The translations under genes and the position numbers were made by a program. Positions 1 to 12,690 of a DNA stretch of 64,000 nt are shown piece by piece. Origin of the DNA: Phlebotomus papatasi (taxonomy: Eukaryota; Arthropoda; Insecta; Diptera; Psychodidae); contig NC_077225.1 of the NCBI RefSeq assembly GCF_024763615.1, positions 3,658,001 to 3,722,000 on the forward strand, read 5' to 3'. Under the pieces are notes generated by a model. The model was not told where the DNA came from, did no database searches, and saw nothing but the letters and a program-made list of their open reading frames with translations. The number at the start of each line of letters is the position of its first letter. Within the stretch, counting starts at the first letter, position 1.

Positions 1-98
1 ATGATAAAAGTGCATGTTGCATATCTCCCACAAATGTCAGTGCCGAACTTAAAATTCTTAGGGGTATATTTTTTGTATTTTACTTTTGTGAATTTCAG

Positions 99-3000
99 AT
101 TGCCCAAAGACAGGATTTTAGCTGCAAAATGGGTAAAACTGCTGAGCTTGAAGGTCAACAGTAAGAATTACAAATCCATTCGCATATGCAGTGCCCATTT
201 TGCTGCTGAAGATTATTATAAAGCCACCAAAATCTATTTGTTGCGGAAGGGTTCTATTCCAATGCCCCAGAATTTAGAAGACAACAATGATAATGAGGAA
301 GATGACGCTGATGAGGAAATTGAGATGGACTATGAAGAGATACATGAAGAAAAAAATGGGATGCAAGATTCTGGTATTGCTGAAGTACAAAGTTACTGCA
401 ATGGTAAGATAATTATTGTATTGATATTCAACATGTTCATCACAGAAATTCATTTTTCTTTGTCACTAATAATAACTATAATAATAGGAAACGTTATAAT
501 AACGGTTTCCATTATCTGTGGTACAGGAATATAAAGTCATGACGAATATAATAACACAAGAAATTAAATTCGGTTGGCGTCGTACCTTTCAATCCTTCAG
601 GAAGTTTTAGTTAGTATTTTGAAGATTTTATATCTTGCATTTTATTAAAGCAAGGATTACATATTAATGTATTTTTAGATTTAATGCACAATTATAAATC
701 GTTTCTCTTCAAAAAAAAAAAATCCATTAGGTTTGATTTCCGTAAATATATGGTAAAAGTAATCTTTTATACTACTTTGTTTAATTCATATTTATAATTT
801 ATAATCAAAAATACATTTTCATCCGCAATAAGCAACCAAATATAACCCTTTGAAGAAAGTGCATTAGACTGGAACTAGAGTATTTTTTAGTTAGAGATTT
901 TATTGAGCTAATTACTTAAAACCTAATTATATATATCTTGATTTAAAAAAATGTTTATTTAAACTAAATTTGAGTTAAAATGAAAATTTCCTATCAGTAC
1001 AAATACCAAAAATATTATTTCAGTAAACTATTCTTTGAACATGGATGATTTTAATGATGGAGGTGGCTTCTTGGCCAGCACAATTAATCATGACCACAAT
1101 TACGTTCAACGCCATCCAGCTGAAAAGATAGATTCCATGGATGTGGACCCTGATGTTGAGATGGAGATACCCGAAATACCTTCAATAAATCCAGAAACTT
1201 TCAAGTCACGTGAATTTTACAAAAATCTCGCAGAGTTTGAAAAAGTCTCGGTCAATCGTGCTCTAACATCCACACCAAATCTATCGCAATCGACTTCCCC
1301 GACGAAACCCTACTTATGGCATAAGAAACTCCAAGTTCTCAGAGAGTATATTAAACCTAAAAAAGAGCAGTTAAGAGACTACAGACCAAATGCAAGAGGC
1401 AATCGAATTCTCTCATGAATGCCAAGGAAGTTATTAAGGAATTACGACAGAAAAATCTCTTGAATGAGGAAACAATGGAAAAATTGGACACCCTCACTGA
1501 GTTTCAAAAAGAACTCCTCAATTTAACATTGAATAAGAAACGGTCAAAGCAAATATCGCCGGCCATGAAAAAGTTTGCTTTGAACCTCAACTACTATGGC
1601 CCTCAAGGATACAACTATGTGCGAAAAGAACTTGGGCAAATGCTGCCTCATTCTAGTACTATCGCTAGATGGTATAAATCGGTGGATTCTGCTCCCGGAT
1701 TCAGCAGTGAGGCATTGAAAGCTATTCAGAATGCGCAAGAGTTTGCAAATCATCAACTGTTCGTACATCTTTCATTCGATGAAATGAGCATCAGAAAGCA
1801 GTCAGAATGGGTGCGAGGAAAAAGATATGGCCATGCAGATTTTGGTAACGGAGACAACAGAGAGGAAGAGCTAGCCAGTGAGATGCTCGTATTCCTTGTG
1901 ACATGCATAAACGCAGGCTGGAAAATTCCACTGGGATATTTTCCCTGCCATCGGCCATCAGGAGAACAGAAAGCGAATCTGCTGAAAATGGCAATTACCA
2001 ATCTTCAAGAAACCAAAGTTCGGCTAACAGGTAAAGTTAAAATTATATTTAATAATCTTAAGGCCCACGGAGGAGTATAATAGTCCAGTGAATAAAGCAA
2101 AATAGACCTTATGTATATTATACTCTATCGCTCTGTGTTGAGTTATTACTGATCACTCAAAAGGATTTATACAATAAATTAATATTTAATGAAATTAAAT
2201 TTAATAGAAAAATTATATTTAATAATTATAATTAAGTGAAATTAACATGTTACAATTTTCACGGGGGTTGAGTAAGTGGTTTTGCAACTCTAAGCTTTTA
2301 TTATCTAGTGTTAAATTTTAATTATTTTTTTTAAGGGGTGGCAAAGTGTTCCGAGCTTTGCGAAATGCTCGAACTCGTGACTTAGATGCTATACCTCGAA
2401 AGTACTTTCGCAACATTTACCGTTTACCAATTCATATCCAACTTAAACCTATTTATAAATACTTAACTCATTCGGTCAATGTACTTGAAATATTTGAGAT
2501 AGAATGTTCATATTTTGGAATTAGTGTCTTACAGATTAATAGATATTTTTTTCTGAAAAGAAAAAAATCTAATGGGTATGGGGGAATCTGTTGTCAAACA
2601 CACGTCTTAACAGTCACTGAATTTAAATTCTGTACGTTAGGAATGATTCAACTGTATTTTCACACATAATTAATTGTCCGCTTAAATAAATCTCTCTAAA
2701 TAAAACATACCAAAAATGAAAAAAATCGCTCGACACCTTTTCAAGCAAACCCTAAAAATCATTATTTGGGAAGGGAAGGCGTATGTTAGCGATATTTGAT
2801 TCTAATTTTGGGGGGGGGGGGTACCACCAAGATCCCCCCCAAGTTCGATATTTAATCATTTCGTTCGGCACTTAATCGATAATAAACCAGTGCACACCCA
2901 AAAATCCACCGAAAATACTATTCACGTAGAGCTCTTTGAGTTCGAGCATTCCGCAAAGATATCACGTTTCACTATCTTATTTAAATGTTAAATTTCAAAT

Positions 3001-4798
3001 TCTCTTAATTTTAAATCTGGTCTAGAGGACTATTTAAATTTTTGAATACGGTTAGACATTTTGATGTAAGATTGCAATAAATGAATCATCATAAACCATT
3101 ATCATCTCAGAATAAGTAATCTTTAATTTTGATACTAATAAGTATTTAATTTAAATCTTTAATATTTCTTTATCTCAGAATTAAGGAATTTAAAAGCAAC
3201 ATGACTTTAAGGACTTTTCTTTTTTAGTTTACTTTCTAAAAATATGTTTTCTCAAATATTTGTGTAACAATTTGTAGAGATTTTTATCCTTAATTTTATT
3301 TTAAAAAACACAACAGGTGTTACATGTGACGGGGCCCCAACCAATTTATCGGCCCTCAGAATACTTGGTTGCCATTGGGCATATCCCTCAACCAAAACAA
3401 CCTTCACGGTTTCAAATAATTCTCAAGAAAATCTGGCATTTTACCCAGATCCTGTTCACATGATTAAGCTTGTGCGTACCGCCATTGCAGAGACTGGGCC
3501 ATTTGTGAATGGGAAAGGAGAAAAAATCGACTGGGTATTCATGCAAAGACTAGTTGAGCTGCAAGAAAAGGAAGGACTTCATGCAGCCACTAAAATTCGC
3601 AGAGCCCACATTGAATTTCGACGACAAAAAATGAAAGTCCGGTTGGCGGTTCAAGTTCTAAGTAGATCCGTAGGGATTGCAATCGGATATTGCAATAGAG
3701 AATTAAAAATGCAAGAGTTCCAGGATTCTGAGGCAACCGAAGAATTCACGATTATTTTCAATGATATCCTCGATATCTTAAATTCTCACAGCCTCTCTGG
3801 GTATGGCTTCAAGAAAGCACTTTGCTTTGAAAATATTCATGAGGTGGCTGAGTACTCTGAGTTTGCTTCAGAATATATTAGTACTCTGACCTAACCTGAC
3901 GGACTTAAATTGATTGAATCACCTCGCAAAACCGGGTTTCTTGGAATCCTCACATGTCTCAAGAATCTCCCATTTCTGTACACTCTAGTGGTTGAAAACA
4001 GCGGCTTAACCTATCTACCTACTTATAAGCTTAATCAAGACCACTTGGAGATGTTTTTTGGACAATGTCGTTCAAGATACGGGTCGAATAATAATTCCAC
4101 TGTTCGACAGTTTATTGCAAGCTATAAACGAATTGCGACACATTGCCAAATCAGGGAGAAGGGAACAGGGAATTGTGTACCAATTGAGAACATAACAATC
4201 CTTCACTCCTCTCAGTCAGACAAAACCAACGAACATCATTAATTCCACGAATAGGTCTCTGACCGATGATCAAGAAAACAATGTCGAAGCTTTTGAAGAG
4301 TTCTGTGCCTTAAATATGCTAGAGCATATTTTGACTCTGCCAGAATTATCTCCTTACAATCAGAAAGTGACTCAGTATATTGGGGGTTTCGTGACAAGGT
4401 CACTGCAAAATGCACTAAAATGTGAGGAGTGCATAGAGTCACTGGAGGGATCATCTAACAGCAATTCACTTATATGGTACAAGACTTTAGGCTATCTGAA
4501 GTTCCCGTCAAAATCTGTCGAAAAAATTTGCGTGATGACGGAAAGAGTATTAAGAACTTATGATATCAAAGACGAAAAGACGTTTCGAAAAATTTCAAAC
4601 ACAGTTAAGCATGAAATGGCGCAAACAAACGTGTTTGATTTTAAAAATCCAGCTCACACAGTCCAACATAGACTCCTCTTGATTCAAGCGGTCTGTGAAA
4701 AATACCTCAATACCAGATATTATTATGAGCACAAGAAGACTAAGCCCACGGTCAGTATGAGACAGTATTACACCCATATGACCCTATATATGGGTTAG
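99..4798 (+). pseudogene. P-element / THAP9-type transposase gene, broken
   Basis: This is a DNA transposase of the P/THAP9 family, which cuts and pastes its own element. The visible exons are about 99-403 (zinc-binding THAP domain; its first Cys pair would lie upstream of the window, while ICSAHF is present), 1024-2030 (coiled coil, then an RNase H-like core with LSFDEMS) and 3317 onward (TCDGAPTN, then KTGFLG and YKLNQDHLEMFFG). The introns 404-1023 and 2031-3316 have GT-AG ends, and codon phase is kept across both junctions. Three lesions are seen: a frameshift near 1380 in the coiled coil, a stop TAA at 3892-3894 with the same frame continuing after it, and a frameshift near 4210-4240. 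Coding ends at 4798. Terminal repeats were not found. The family call is firm; the copy looks inactive. Confidence 0.9.
2356..2958. repeat. Inverted repeat pair inside the P-transposase intron
   Basis: About 21 bases at 2356-2377 (CTTTGCGAAATGCTCGAACT) recur inverted at 2938-2958 with one mismatch, 560 bp apart within intron 2031-3316. They may be the ends of a small non-autonomous element inserted in the intron, or part of the P element's own subterminal repeats. A run of ten G lies at about 2811-2820. No coding potential was seen between the arms. Confidence 0.4.
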
Positions 4799-5860
4799 TG
4801 ATTTTTTTCCTTTGTATTATACTATCTTTGTGTTACTGTTAATATTATTAATTTAATTGAGAAAACGCAAAAACAATTTGTAAATAAATTAATAATTTTC
4901 TTGTATTTATAAAAAATGTTTATACGAAACTGATAAATTCTAAAATTTAAATTGACTTATAAAAAATGTTACTGAAAAATGTGATGAAATTAAAAAAGAA
5001 AAGCAATGAATTGTAATCTAAACACTTTTTCTTGGTTGCAGCCGATTGGGAACTATTATGGTAAAAACGGTAAATAAAAAATGAAATTTGGTCAGTATAT
5101 TAAGAAAATATGAATTATAAATTGTAAATACCCAAAAATAAAGAAAATATTCCTGTCAAAAGGAAAATGAAAAATTGTAAACCGTCTTAGAATTTTCGAT
5201 TTAATTTAAAAGGAATTTAGTTCTTTTTCTATTTATTGACCAAAATGGAATTTTTTAGTTACCGTTTTAAATTATTAACTGGCAAATTTTTCTGACTAAA
5301 AATGTTTTTCCCGCTACCTTTTCCACAACTCTATTTCATTTATTGAAAAAAGATTGGAATTTATAGTCCAAAATATATTTAATAATATAACAAATGTATA
5401 ATTAAAAAATATGTATTGCTCATACTTAGAAAGTAGTACTTATTTTTTATTGGAAAGGTAACTGTACACAAAACTAATAAGACTAAAAATGTGATATTTA
5501 CAATTTATGTAACAAACTTGTATTTAAATATACATATATATAAAAAAAACTATTTTTTTTTAGGAAAGCACAAATAAAACACATAAGAATAAAATATGAA
5601 ATTTTGTGATTTGAAAATAATAAAAATTGAAAAATAAAGAACTATTTACAATGGAAACTTTTTCTTGAAATGAAAAATAATTAATAATGAAAAAAATCTA
5701 ATAATTGTTAAAATAAAATTATGTGTGAAAATTATATATTAAAGCTTCTAAAAAAATGTACGAAAATAAAAAAGGAAGATCGTGTTAATATTCAGACTAA
5801 CAGTTTTTTTTATTAAAATTCCCCCAATACAACCCTGCATATTTTCATGAGCTGTCAAAG
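4799..5860. other. AT-rich non-coding stretch between the P and Harbinger genes
   Basis: No gene is seen. The stretch is very AT-rich with many A and T runs and no convincing ORF or structural RNA. It may include the 3' end of the P element and the 5' end of the Harbinger element, but no terminal inverted repeats could be paired by eye. Confidence 0.5.
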
Positions 5861-6004
5861 TGAGTGACATAGAATTCACCCCAATGTTGTCTCCTTATAT
5901 TACTTCCTCCATGTTGGAAACTTTCTCATCAAAAACCGGAGAGATTTCTCGTGTGCTATTCCTTGACAGAGTTGAGAGACGTATGCGATGGAAAATAAGG
6001 AAAA

Positions 6005-9000
6005 ATGAATTTTGCGTGTGTTTCCAGCGTGTTTCTTGCGGAAGAGAGTGGGCCAACGCCTGAGAAGAAGAAAAGGGAGCGTAATATCCCAGCATCGGAC
6101 CCATTTGACATCCCCGACCAAAGATTTGTTAAACTCTATCGGTTGAATAAAAGTTTGGTTAGGGAGCTCATAATGGAGCTGATACCATTCATGAAAGCCC
6201 CTTCTAGGGCTTCATCTCTTGATCCCAAGACGAGGGTATGTATTGTAATTAATTATAATATAATGATATGTACAAGCTGTCCAAGCATCGACTGAAGAAC
6301 AGCTCAGCTTAGAGGAAGAACTCTTTCGGAATTGCTCGAAAGGGCTACTTGTTCTTTGCGTAAACTGAGGCACCTGTATATCACAGATAAGCCGTGAAGC
6401 TGTGAAGTAGACGCAATGTGACAATCTCCAGAATTATGGGCAAAAGAGCCGACATGTATTAGGCTAGCGCCACTTGATTATAGTCATTGCATTGGGGTGA
6501 CGCCTTTCCGGAGAATCCAAAGGGTTTCCAATTCTTCTGGTTTATCTGTAATTAGTTGCAGATACAAAATGAAAGGCCCTGTCAGAAAATGGCTAAGGGG
6601 TGCCCCGGGATACCAAGAACAAAATTGTTAAAGGGGGGGGGGGGGGATACTTTTTGTTCTATGTTATATCGATTAAGGTGCCCATAATTCAGGAGATTCA
6701 GTATTGATAAGAAGCTCTATTTACTGTCAAGGAAGTATCCATAATTTTAGTAACATGGGGGGAGGGGGGTCAAAAGATATCGTTCTTGAATGCGAAGTAT
6801 AAGTTTTCTCGAAAATTTGCAAAAAGCACAATTTTTATGAATTTAAACTTTTTTAAAAATTGAAAAAAATCATTATTAGAATAGAATCTTTAGAAAGAAA
6901 AAATCTGCTTAGGAAATGTTTTTCAAGAAAATTATGCTTTTTTTAATTCTATTTCTACGCCGATATTGACGGATTTAGGCAAAAGGTTCACGAACGTTCT
7001 CATAGATCTGAGAGCTTTTTATTGGAGGAAATTACACTTTGCAAATAATGTCCCAAAACAATATTCTTAGACCAAACAGGCTTTTAGACTTTACATTTGA
7101 AAAATGAGCATAAATTTTGTTTTAATCCAATTTCGATGATTTTAAGTGGGTCAAATAGCTCATAAACAGTTTTCATTAGTTTTTCAAAAGTAAATATCAG
7201 CTTTTTTGTTTTAGAGCCTCTACACACTACAGAAAATTATGTACATATTAGTTTTTCCTACACACGCATAGGAACAAACGTCAATATGGACATCAATTTC
7301 TCTAATTAATGAAAAGAGATTAAAAGCAGCTTCAGTTTTTTTTTTCAAACTTCCTTAAGAAGATTTCAACAAAGCTTTCTATGCTTGAAATTCACCATAA
7401 TTCCATTTCCACATCACTTTATGGTCTCAAATGATTTGCGAAGCTGAAAACTCTTCTACATAAAATTCTGTAAGACGTCGTGTGACGATATTCTTTTAAA
7501 ATTTTAAAACAATGCATTTTGAGAGTCTAATAAACTTCATAAAGTTTCTTTCATTCGTGCGGGCCTGATTGTCTCCGATAATTTTTGAAAATAATTATAC
7601 TTTGGTGTGCACAAGATTTCTCAGGATATTACTCATCATGAAATAAAAAAACCAAATATTTCATCTTATCTGATAAGTTAAATTCGTACTTGAACGTTAC
7701 ATTTTTTTTAATAGAAATTTGGATTTGTGAGTGAATTTTATACAAAAAAAAATCATTATCGGAGTATTTTGAACAACGTTTCGTCTTTTAAAATAAATTG
7801 TGTTCAAGACAAAAACAAATCTACCGTTTAAGTAGGAGTTAGAGATAAATATTTGGGACCTTCGGACGACATTCCATAAATCGACGTAAGGAAAGATAAA
7901 AAGCTCCTCATTTTTCCACAGATTTTTGCCGTATTGCGGTTTTTCGCGTCGGGGTCGTACCAATTGGACATAGCGTGCAATAAATTTACTCCTATGTCCC
8001 AGTCCAGTTTCAGCCGCAGCCTACACGAGGTTCTTAACGCAATGGAGGCATCAGGCCTCGCAAAGGAAATCATCAAATTTCCAAGAAGCATTGAAGAACT
8101 TAATGAGGCTAGAAGAGACTTTTTCCAGGAATACGGTTTTCCGGGTGTGGTGGGCTGTATAGATTGCACCCATGTGGCAATCATAGCCCCCACCGATTCC
8201 GCTACGCACCCGGAACACGTTTACATTAATCGCAAGCTGTACCACAGTGTAAATGTACAGCTTATCTGTGATGTAAAATTGAGAATTATTAACGTGAACG
8301 CGAGGTACTTATATTTATTATTATTATACATATACTATAACACTATTGTAGTGTACTATATTTGAAAAGGTTTCGCTTGGCTTCTTAGAGAAGTATATTT
8401 TTTCTATTATATAGAGTAATTCTTTTAAGCAACAAATAAACGCATTTTTAGACCTTCTAATTGAAGACCCCCTTGTATAACAGACAAAATAAGAAAGTCA
8501 TCCCGGTCATGTCTAAAATTAATATCTTTTCTATCTTTTCTAAGATATCCCGGCAGTACCCACGATTCATTCATTTGGAACCATAGTTCGGTTAAACCGT
8601 TTATGGAAAATTTGCACAAAGATCATCCAAACGAATATCATCTCCTTGGCGATTCCGGTTATGCTCTTCGACCCTGGATGATGACTCCTTTCGGGAACCC
8701 CGCGTCAAATTCCCCTGAGGAAAGATTTAACAATTACCAAACCGCGACACGCTCAATAATAGAGCGTGTTAACGGTATTTTAAAAAGCCGATTCCTGTGT
8801 TTACTGCGGCACAGAGTGCTGCATTATGATCCCACAACGGTGTCCCGAATTATTACCACATGTTGTATTCTGCACAACATGTGTGTTAACGCGAATATGG
8901 AATTCGTGGCAGACGACGAAGATGATGATGTGGATTTTGGGATAATCGATCCTGATCCAATCCCAAATACTTCTGAAACACGTCGTGGAAACTGGGCATT

Positions 9001-9055
9001 AGCCGAAGGACGGTGCAAGCAACAGAATATTGTTGAAAATTATTTTTCTTATTAA
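6005..9055 (+). CDS. PIF/Harbinger (HARBI1-like) transposase nuclease, three exons
   Basis: This is a DDE nuclease of the PIF/Harbinger transposon group. The exons are 6005-6235, 7922-8304 and 8545-9055. Introns 6236-7921 and 8305-8544 have GT-AG ends and join without changing frame, giving 374 residues, close to the roughly 350 of HARBI1 proteins. Visible landmarks are FDIPDQRFVKLYRLNK (N-terminal helical part), RFFASGSYQ, the first Asp in GCIDCTHV, YPGSTHDS across the second junction, the second Asp in LLGDSGY, and the Glu in IIERVNGILKSRF. The tail is acidic and ends at TAA. The exact start is uncertain: the first ATG of the frame is at 6005, but TTTCCAG at about 6022-6028 could be a splice acceptor from an upstream exon. 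The catalytic triad looks complete, so the protein may be functional. The Myb-like gene at 10251-10934 is its likely partner. Confidence 0.85.
6236..7921 (+). other. Large intron of the Harbinger nuclease gene
   Basis: GT at 6236-6237 and AG at 7920-7921 bound 1686 bp that are absent from the reconstructed protein. It is AT-rich, with G runs near 6632-6645 and 6759-6768. No coding sequence is recognised inside. Its size and the G runs suggest later insertions, but none was delimited. Confidence 0.7.
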
Positions 9056-10250
9056 ATAAGGCTCTAGACATCAGATGCCAAAAATGAATGTGCGCTGTTT
9101 TCGGAAATTTTCGTGTTCTGCCTATTTGTAAAAACTCGTTCTTTTTTAGATTATCTCGAAATTATCCTACTTTCCTTTTCGTTCATTTTTGGATATTTTT
9201 GTAAAGCTATTACTCCGCAAAATTTCCACCTGCCACCCCCGGAGACTACTTTTCTCAACAATTGTTCACGTTCTCATTCTTTCACACCCCAAATTTGGTT
9301 GAGCGAAATTTAATTTGTCATGATGTTTAAAAGAAGGAGAAGAAGAGTGCAAAAGAGTGATATAGACATATGTAAAAATTTTGAGAAAGAAAGAGATGCG
9401 AATTTAGATTTCATGAAATTTTCCTGATCTAAAAGGTGTGCCGGAGCCATAGGGAATAAGTTGGACTACAAGAATATATATGGCTATCTCTTTTAAACAC
9501 GTCATGATAAATAGCTTCTTAGGAATAACTGGTATTACTTGATAATAAATTAATTTTATATAAGGATAAGCAGAAGAATCCCTGAAAAAAAAACAGAAAT
9601 AGCTACAGTTCCTCTCTTAAGGATCTTGCTCTGTGTTGGATTGGATGCCAAAGAGGAATGCTGCTTCAAGATGATGAAAAAAATTGCCAGACGAGTACTG
9701 TGACTGTGAATAATTCTGTGGATTCGATTTGCATATTTGACAAAAAAAATATTTTTGGCAAATTTAAAAGGCATATTCTTCGACTTCAACGCTAGACCGT
9801 GTGTAAAACAACAGAAAGAACATTAAAAAAGAAAAATTATTCAATAAAAAGTCAATTATTATTATGAATTACAAAATAATAGTTTTTATTTTAATGAAAG
9901 CTTAGTAATGATTTGAACATCAGTATTTTAAATAAATTCAACTTTGTGATCAAACTAATTTAACTAAAAAATTTGTGATTTAACTGAATTCAATTTTGTG
10001 AGGTATTCCAATTTCCTTTTGCAAAATGGTACTGAAACTACTGATTGATATACCCTGATCTTATCTGATCTAATTGGTATACCCTGACCTAGTTTTTGGA
10101 TGAGAAAAGTTGAAGCTCTATCTTACATTATTTTTCTAGGAAATGCTGGATCAAAGTGTGCATCTGCTCGTTGTGTAACTTCAATTCTTCCGCTATTTTT
10201 GCCAGAATCTCATTATTTTCTTTTGTAGCAATAACTTGCTCCTTAGCTAC
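9056..10250. other. Non-coding stretch between the two Harbinger-type genes
   Basis: No gene is seen. The sequence is AT-rich and contains a short direct repeat around 10042-10086 (TATACCCTGA followed by YTTATCTGATCT-like text). It separates the plus-strand nuclease from the minus-strand Myb-like gene, as expected for the middle of a two-gene Harbinger element with converging genes. Confidence 0.4.
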
Positions 10251-10934
10251 TTACAACATTTCCTCCTTTTCTTTATCATTTGATTTTTTGTTCAGTTGGC
10301 TTTGACTTTGTTTCGGGGAATTGAGGAATTGTTTGAAAGTAGAGTCCTTTATTTTCTCCGGTGGCGGCGGACTGCAACTCACATTCTGTGAATCCTCCTT
10401 CAGCAAATTCTTAACAGAGTTTTCCTCGAATGAATCCTCGAATGAATCCTCGAACGTAATTCCCTGCTCCTTGATATAGGGATTGCCTCTTACTTCTACT
10501 TCGCACAACAGCTGTAATAAAGCTTCCTCATTTTCAGTTAAGATTATTTTGGGGGGACCACCGCCTGTTCCTCCTCGATACTTACGATCACCCGCAGCTT
10601 TGGTGCGGGTATTTTTTTTTTTCAAATCGTGTCAGCACCTTCTCTACTGAAGGGCGTCCTTCTTGGCCCCCGGGATGGCGTTAAGTTCGGTTGTGACTTG
10701 CTGCCACAACCTCATGGCCATTTTTTGTGTAAAAGTGGGAGAAAATTTTCTTTTTCGAAGCTCTGGGTGGTCGGTCATAAATTTGACCATAGCTTTTTGT
10801 TGGCCTTCCGAAACTCTTCCACCAATCTTTCGACGACAATCCTTTTTCTTTTCTTTTACTCGGGGAGAGGGTGGTGCAATATCTTTCGGAGAGTACACGA
10901 TAACTTCCTCAAATTCGTCGCTCTCCATCTCCAT
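10251..10934 (-). pseudogene. Myb/SANT-like DNA-binding protein (Harbinger partner), broken
   Basis: The minus strand encodes a protein of the Myb/SANT-like (zeste-type) family. Its N-terminal part is acidic, followed by RVSEGQQKAMVKFMTDHPEL and a helix-rich segment (RLWQQVTTELNAI) typical of this DNA-binding fold. After the break come NTRTKAAGDRKYR and TGGGPP, the usual end of the domain, then an acidic and Ser/Pro-rich tail ending in EKEEML. A TAG stop follows DALQ at about 10641-10643, where these domains normally have Trp (TGG), and a one-base frameshift next to an A run at about 10611-10622 separates the halves. In Harbinger transposons a Myb-like protein imports and targets the nuclease. 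It lies downstream of the nuclease gene at 6005-9055 and faces it, so the two are probably one element. ATG is at 10932-10934. Confidence 0.75.
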
Positions 10935-11245
10935 TGGTTGCTTCCCAGCTTACTGAACAACAATATACAATTCCTTTAGTTCATCAGATAAACAGAGTTT
11001 ATAAAATATCCGAAATTGACTTACCTGAATTAAACAATTTTCAGAAGTGCTCTGTTTACTGGAATGACACATCAGCTGGTTCGCGCGCAAAAATATGTTC
11101 CACAAAATTTCCACACGAAAATCTCACCTGACTCTCTCCGATATTCGTGGATACGGAGAGCGAACACGTGGGAAAAATAGGAGAAAACTTCGCGGAGAGA
11201 AGATCGCGTAAAATCTTCTCTCACAAAGTGGAGGATACGGGCCCA

Positions 11246-11862
11246 GGTACGCCACAGATCACCCCCCAGTTGTACCAGCCACACTCACACACTACAATCA
11301 CCCTCAGGTACGCCACAGATCACCCCCCAGTTGTGTCAGCCACACTCACACACTACAATCACCCTCAGGTACGCCACAGATCACCCCCCAGTTGTACCAG
11401 CCACACTCACACACTACAATCACCCTCAGGTACGCCACAGATCACCCCCCAGTTGTACCAGCCACACTCACACACTACAATCACCCTTAGGTACGCCACA
11501 GATCACCCCCCAGTTGTACCAGCCACACTCACACACTACAATCACCCTCAGGTACGCCACAGATCACCCCCCAGTTGTACCAGCCACACTCACACACTAC
11601 AATCACCCTCAGGTACGCCACAGATCACCCCCCAGTTGTACCAGCCATACTCACACACTACAATCACCCTCAGGTACGCCACAGATCACCCCCCAGTTGT
11701 ACCAGCCACACTCACACACTACAATCACCCTTAGGTACGCCACAGATCACCCCCCAGTTGTACCAGCCACACTCACACACTACAATCACCCTCAGGTACG
11801 CCACAGATCACCCCCCAGTTGTATCAGCCACACTCACACACTACAATCACCCTTAGGTACGC
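11246..11862. repeat. Ten-copy tandem array of a 61-bp unit
   Basis: The unit begins GGTACGCCACAGATCACCCC and ends in CACACTACAATCACCCTCA. Ten copies run back to back and a fragment of an eleventh follows. Copies differ by only a few bases (CTCAGG or CTTAGG, TACC or TGTC, CACACT or CATACT), so the array is young or homogenised. Because 61 is one more than a multiple of three and the unit has no plus-strand stop in any frame, long open frames run through it; they are not taken as genes. Two small hairpins (about 11131-11161 and 11196-11224) precede the array. Confidence 0.97.
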
Positions 11863-11869
11863 TACTCCA

Positions 11870-12172
11870 ACAATGTAGAGAGAAAAACCAATCTGTAGGA
11901 CAATAAATAGTGGAACGATGATCGATTGAGGGTAGGACGATTAGTGAGAGACAATAAGTTTAATTATCTGTTTTTATTTTAATAAAAATGCAAAATGTTA
12001 ATTATTGTTATAAGTGTACCCCTTGCGCACAGCTGTATGTCATTATTATCTGAAAATAGACAAATGACAAATATTTTGAGATTTGTGCAATTTATCTAGA
12101 CAAATAAGTTTAATCAATTCACAGCATAAATAAATAAATATTTTTTTTAAAATTAAATTATAGAATTAATAT
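11870..12172. other. AT-rich spacer before the first LTR-like element
   Basis: No gene is seen between the 61-bp array and the TGTTGTG end at 12173. The sequence ends in ATAT, which is repeated after the element at 13694-13697. Confidence 0.5.
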
Positions 12173-12466
12173 TGTTGTGCCAAATCCCTCTGGGGGGAGG
12201 GTTTTGGCGCAGAGAAGGAAGGTGAGCAGCTGTGGGGGTTTTGAAAATTCGGCGTATACTTCGGAAGTGCACCATTCCGTCTCGGGGTATACTTGATGGT
12301 CCAATTGGCCTTTGTAAGGTAGCTTTGGCTGGAAACCGTTGAGGTGACCCCGCATGCACCTAACACTGGAGTGCGAAAGAGAGGCAGCACGACGAAAACC
12401 TGCAAAGAGTGAGTAGAGGAGTAAATCCTGTGCTGTCCCATTCTGTTTCTGTGTGGAAAGAGACGA

Positions 12467-12690
12467 GGCTATTGCCCCCTTTCCGGACTATCAGGGAAGA
12501 GATTCGAGGCTTTTGCCCCTTCCCAACCGTCAGTAAAGAGAATGAGGCTGTTGCTCCCTTTGCCTGACCACCAGGAAGAGAATCGAGGCTATTGCCCCCT
12601 TCCCAACAGTCAGCAAAGAGAACGAGGCTGTTTCCCCCTTTGCCTGATCATCCGGAAGAGAATCGAGGCTATTGCCCCCTTCCACTGCTG
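12467..12690. repeat. Tandem ~40-bp repeat, six degenerate copies
   Basis: Copies start GAGGCTRTTGCCCCCTT and alternate between endings of the types AGGGAAGAGAATC and CAGTMAAGAGAAY, so the higher-order period is about 80 bp. The array sits in the 5' half of LTR-like element 1, upstream of its conserved coding region, where repeated enhancer-like units are common in LTR U3 regions. It can also be read through in the frame of the downstream ORF. Confidence 0.8.

Noticed and set aside
5860..6063. 67-codon ORF as the N-terminus of the Harbinger nuclease
   Set aside because: It is in another frame than the nuclease exon and cannot be joined without an assumed splice; left as unresolved.
9556..9789. 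Minus-strand 77-codon ORF between the Harbinger genes
   Set aside because: AT-rich, hydrophobic by composition only, no homology recognised.
11246..11862. CRISPR-like array
   Set aside because: The units are contiguous with no spacers between repeats, and the DNA is eukaryotic.
11147..11906. Three long overlapping open frames with His/Pro/Thr-rich repeats
   Set aside because: They are produced by the stop-free 61-bp tandem repeat and exist in all three frames; no start or domain supports a gene.
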